Source of the DNA: Paramacrobiotus richtersi
Lineage: Eukaryota > Tardigrada > Eutardigrada > Parachela > Macrobiotidae
Reading direction: 5' to 3'
DNA: 22,460 nucleotides
NCBI GenBank assembly: GCA_034698045.1
Contig: JAQGAU010000946.1
Coordinates: 1-22,460 of the forward strand
Both the position numbers and the translations under genes were made by a program. The notes below the pieces were generated by a model that was not told the DNA's origin, did no database searches, and saw only the letters and a program-made list of their open reading frames with translations. This document shows, piece by piece, positions 19,566-22,460 of the stretch (positions within the stretch are counted from its first letter, which is position 1; the number at the start of each line of letters is the position of its first letter).

Positions 19566-19739
19566 TGGCCGATTGGCCCATATGCAAAACCATAAGTTTT
19601 ACAGTTACAATCTGTAAATTTTCCATACCAGAAGTATCGCAAGTGTTCATATACCTTTTGATAGAATCACTGGCTTCGGTAGAGAATTTCTTGCAATAGG
19701 AGTCGGCTGGAGTGACAGGCCGACAAACCCAATCTTACG

Positions 19740-20442
19740 ATGGGCATATTTACCTATAACATTTCATCTGGTGACCATGAGGCTGATGTGAACCGCCTAA
19801 TAGTCAATGTGGAAGAGGTTTTGCAGCAATCGACGGCAACAGCGGCTAACTTAACACAGGCAGTAGAAGACCTTGTGCGCAAGTATACTCGCCCGTGTTT
19901 TAGCACGACCGATGAACTAGCAATGAGAGCGTTCTTTACAGTCCTTGGATCAGCAGTTACGTTTATCCTTATGTTGATAAAAGTGAGATATGGAAGCACT
20001 ATAAAAAAGCGAGTATGTTCAGGCTATAAGAGATTTATCGCCGGATGTGCCAAATGGTGCCCCTGGTGTGGACAATTTCGGGAAACGTTGCCAACTGATA
20101 TTCCGTAAGTCTGACAGACTTTACAATGCGCCAAGATTTTTGTAGCGTTTACAGTTGTGTAATTATAATTTTACAGTTATATTCCTGCGCCATATTATAC
20201 TTGCCGGCCCGGCGCTGCGAATTAGAAATTTTTTCGTAGAATGTGCATGACTCTAATCAGTTCGTAACTATTAACTTCACCTAACGTGTTTTTTTATCAG
20301 AATGGAACCAGAATTCGACGAAGAACCCAATGAAGAACCCGATGACGAACCAGATGACGAACCCGATGACACAGATCAGTTTGATACAGAGGAGACCAGC
20401 TTTGTAACGTTTCCGGTTGACGCTGGAGACGATAACCAATAA
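19740..20442 (+). CDS. Gene X: small single-pass membrane protein with acidic tail, unknown family
   Basis: Two exons, 19740-20104 and 20301-20442, join at TTCC|GTAAGT and TTTTTATCAG|AATGG to give 168 residues. I do not recognise the family. Residues 1-60 are polar and partly helical (MGIFTYNISSGDHEADVNRL, a sequon NIS, then VEEVLQQS and AVEDLVRK). About 63-82 is one hydrophobic helix (AFFTVLGSAVTFILMLIKV). Next comes a basic stretch (GSTIKKRVCSGYKRF) with cysteines ending CAKWCPWC. Exon 2 encodes an acidic tail with EEPN/EEPD/DEPD units of 12 bp and ends VDAGDDNQ. No cleavable leader is evident, so it may be tail-inward or inserted by the helix. A canonical AATAAA overlaps the stop (20438-20443). 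Exon 1 and the promoter are mirrored in the decayed copy at 5010. The second exon is supported only by splice motifs and phase. Confidence 0.7.
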
Positions 20443-20443
20443 A
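20438..20443 (+). terminator. Polyadenylation signal AATAAA at the gene X stop
   Basis: AATAAA overlaps the TAA stop at 20440-20442. A second AATAAA lies about 150 bp further on (near 20587). Either could direct 3' end formation. Confidence 0.45.
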
Positions 20444-20882
20444 ATGCCTTTGCTTCCGATGGACGGTCTGTCAATTGCGGCCGCGTTCTTGTCACCTCTG
20501 CAGCGTCTTTCAGAGTTCCAAATCTCGAAAGAAGCCCGGAATGACGCAGCCGTTTATGATTAGGTTGCTGTAGCTGATGCTTTGGTAATAAAGAATATCT
20601 TGTGTTAGAGAATACGAACAAAATAATGCAACAGATTCGTGACAATGCTGGACGATCAATGAAGCGTAACCCAAACATAAACTTCTTATAAAGTTTATGT
20701 GTCTCGCTATATATTCGACAGAAGCCAAGCGGATGTTCTCCATGTTCAAGAGTAATTCAAAGAGCGGTGTTGACAACCGTTTTTTTAAACAGCGATAGCG
20801 CAGTCAGTACTACCATAGCGCACGGATAAGATCGAAACTTCTTTGTTTGACATAGCTCATGTTCTGACACAGTAGTACTTAC
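20443..20882. other. Intergenic stretch downstream of gene X
   Basis: I see no gene or repeat here beyond the second AATAAA near 20587. Confidence 0.4.
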
Positions 20883-21177
20883 CATTATTATTACGGTACA
20901 TGGGTACGTACAGTACATGAACGCTGTGATTAGCGTGACAATTATAATAGTTCTTGTCTTCCGTCATGGCAGTGCTAGACAGAAACGAGATCGCTCTGGA
21001 TGAGCCGCCTTCGGAGACTGTCAGATTTTGTCCCTCATCATCCAGTGAACGTTTACTCATGGTCAGTAGTTGGGACTTTACGGCGCGAGTGTACGATAAG
21101 AAACCAGAAACGGCACCAGTTTGACGTTGGCGAATCCATCCTAGATTGCTGCTATAACTGCCACGACAGCAACAGAA
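20883..21177 (-). CDS. Possible immunoglobulin V-like exon
   Basis: The minus-strand frame carries CRGSYSSNLGWIRQRQTG (a Cys, then the core Trp followed by an Arg-Gln-like strand), then SLDDEGQNLTVSEGG and AISFLSSTAMTEDKNYYNC, which fits the D-x-x-Y-x-C end of an Ig domain. It ends at a strong donor AATG|GTAAGTAC (20883/20882). The 5' edge is unclear: a GTGGCAG|T acceptor at 21158 would drop the first Cys. It is not close in sequence to the two Ig genes at 6.5-11 kb. Upstream is an ATACGAT-rich repeat, so it could be one exon of a larger gene whose other exons I cannot see, or a chance frame. Confidence 0.35.
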
Positions 21178-21335
21178 AAATATACGATATACGATACGAT
21201 ACGATACACCAAAATACGTACAATACTGTACGATACACGAAGACAGCGCAGGATACGGTACGATATACCAAGATACCGTAGGGTACTGTAGCATACACAA
21301 AGATACTGTACAGTAGGATACTCTGAGATACTGTA
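21178..21335. repeat. Degenerate ATACGATAC / ATACTGTA microsatellite
   Basis: A low-complexity tract built of variants of ATACGATAC, ATACCAAGATAC and ATACTGTA. It starts with a purer GATACGATACGATAC run near 21190-21207 and becomes more degenerate to the right. The long minus-strand frame through it reads as repetitive Tyr/Val/Ser text and is not a credible protein. Confidence 0.8.
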
Positions 21336-22460
21336 ATGAAAGCAACTGACAATGAGTGCTGCGTAAAAATGCCTGTCCTATGGCTTCGATTTGTATGGAT
21401 ACAATTGTATTGTGTCCCAGGCCAAACTTTCTTGCTCTAAGTGAGCTATTTTACTATTCTATGCTTAAAAGTGGGGCGGAAACCAGATTGCCGGGCATAG
21501 AAACCTTTCTGACGTGGGTGGTAACCTTTTTGACGGCAGGGCAACGTTTCTGCTTGCTCCATGCCTTAAGGAGGAGTAAACAGTAGAAATTCGATATAGG
21601 GTATCTAGCCTGCCGTGTAAAGCATAATATCTTCTATAGAAAACTATTTTCAAATTAATTATATCTATTTCTGCTGTGAAACTAAAGAATTAACTATAAA
21701 GTACGGTTAAAGGCGTCAATGTCCTCAACAGATATACATCTGGTTGCGTTGCTTTCCTTGGCGCTTTTAAGCAGTGCAGCCGGTATGGTTGCTTTGTACG
21801 GTCTATACGAAGCGGCCATGCGGCATTGCGATGGGTGCTCTCTCTCCCTCTCTCGTTCCAGCTAGTGGAACTGGCGCCTGCCCGCCATTTCTTACATACG
21901 GCGCCAGCTGCATGATTTCAGTAGTGGCAGGGCAGCCGTTACTTCACTCCAACTTTAAACGCATGCCGTAAACAATCAAGTTTAATTCGATAACAAATCA
22001 CCAAAATATAGGAAAACTAAGGGGAGAATCCTGGCGTTAATTCAAAAAATTTGAGTTTCTCCAGCAGATAGAGCGTTCTATCTTCTATCTGAACATGTTT
22101 TGGTTGAGAACAAACGATGTAAACAGAAATTCAGAAAAAATTGCGAAGTGTAACCGTCCGAAAACTATGCGCCAATCTTATATGTGGCTGGTGCGGCTGA
22201 GAATCACTGTACACCTGTCAGGGAATGCGCGGCGGCTTTATGTGAGCCGTGAGGAGACGCACTTGTTTGCACAGCTAGCAGAGAGATTAACCACAATCAT
22301 CTGATTGAACGGCACTGGCATTTCTGTTACTCCAATTCGTAATTAATTGTTTGACCATCCACGGGAGTGAGAATGATCTGTTGCAGAGGCTAAAATAGTG
22401 TCCATTAATGGACAAAGTGTCCATCATTGAAAAAAATTTGTCCATCTTTGGTGGAAAAAG
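21336..22460. other. Right end: no supported gene
   Basis: The only pattern I note is a cluster of TGTCCAT motifs at 22399-22446, including the palindrome TCCATTAATGGA, which may be the edge of a repeat continuing beyond the window. Open frames at 21356-21586 and 22095-22304 have no recognisable domain. Confidence 0.4.

Larger units (their letters stand above)
19048..20150. repeat. Segmental duplication block 2, right copy (gene X region)
   Basis: This is the same-orientation copy of about 3769-5450. It shares ACTTGTATTGGT at the start, GCGTTTAGCAAA, GGCAAAACCT, the AGAAGTGAA / GTGGTGGAAGGGAA upstream unit, the TATA box, exon 1 of gene X and the first 40 bp or so of its intron (GACAGACTTTA, ATGCGCCAAGATT). 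This copy has kept the working gene. Confidence 0.75.

Noticed and set aside
20857-21345. A single 162-codon minus-strand gene
   Set aside because: The first third is translation of the ATACGAT repeat. Only the part downstream of about 21177 has protein character, and it ends at a donor.

Overview
This is animal nuclear DNA rather than bacterial sequence. Genes are broken into short exons with GT-AG introns, core promoters carry TATA boxes, coding density is low, and the protein families (secreted immunoglobulin-domain proteins, a HYDIN/CFAP-type ciliary protein) are metazoan. The UDP-glycosyltransferase has a plant/bacterial-looking layout, a type I would expect in tardigrades, rotifers or similar small invertebrates. 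An ecdysozoan such as a tardigrade is my guess from that mix; nothing here proves the species.

The window is built largely by duplication, and most genes come in pairs with one good and one damaged copy. From left to right: (1) the 5' part of a UDP-glycosyltransferase gene on the minus strand (exons at 1401-1099, 712-410 and 321-about 75), running off the left edge; (2) a long non-coding stretch that is duplicated near 13-16 kb; (3) a dead copy (about 4.5-5.45 kb) of a small membrane-protein gene called X here, which carries two local fold-back duplications; (4) a near-palindromic element of about 650 bp flanked by TTAA (5519-6174); (5) two head-to-head copies of a secreted two-Ig-domain gene (7383-6541 minus, 10128-10958 plus) on the arms of a large imperfect palindrome, the right copy carrying one premature stop; (6) the 3' end of a HYDIN/CFAP47-like gene (12915-11821 minus), containing a 143-bp tandem duplication of a splice acceptor; (7) a second copy of the UGT first exon (13348-13040 minus), orphaned at a duplication junction against the HYDIN-like exon; (8) a MULE-like miniature transposon of 441 bp with long terminal inverted repeats and a 9-bp target duplication (13916-14356), whose empty site is preserved in the left duplicate at 1988-1996; (9) about 2 kb with nothing recognisable; (10) an ASH/MSP-like fragment and a frameshifted expansin/RlpA-like double-psi beta-barrel exon (18.2-18.96 kb, minus); (11) the intact copy of gene X (19740-20442, two exons), with a TATA box and an upstream 90-bp tandem repeat; (12) a possible Ig-like exon (21177-20883 minus), then low-complexity and featureless sequence to the end.

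The genes do not form a pathway or operon. The layout reads as a segmental-duplication region: about 966-5450 is represented again at about 12919-20150, with material inserted or lost in between, and the inverted Ig pair lies between the two. The best candidates for something undescribed are gene X (a short protein with one predicted membrane helix, a Cys-Trp-Cys cluster and an acidic EPDD-repeat tail) and a short conserved exon upstream of each Ig gene.
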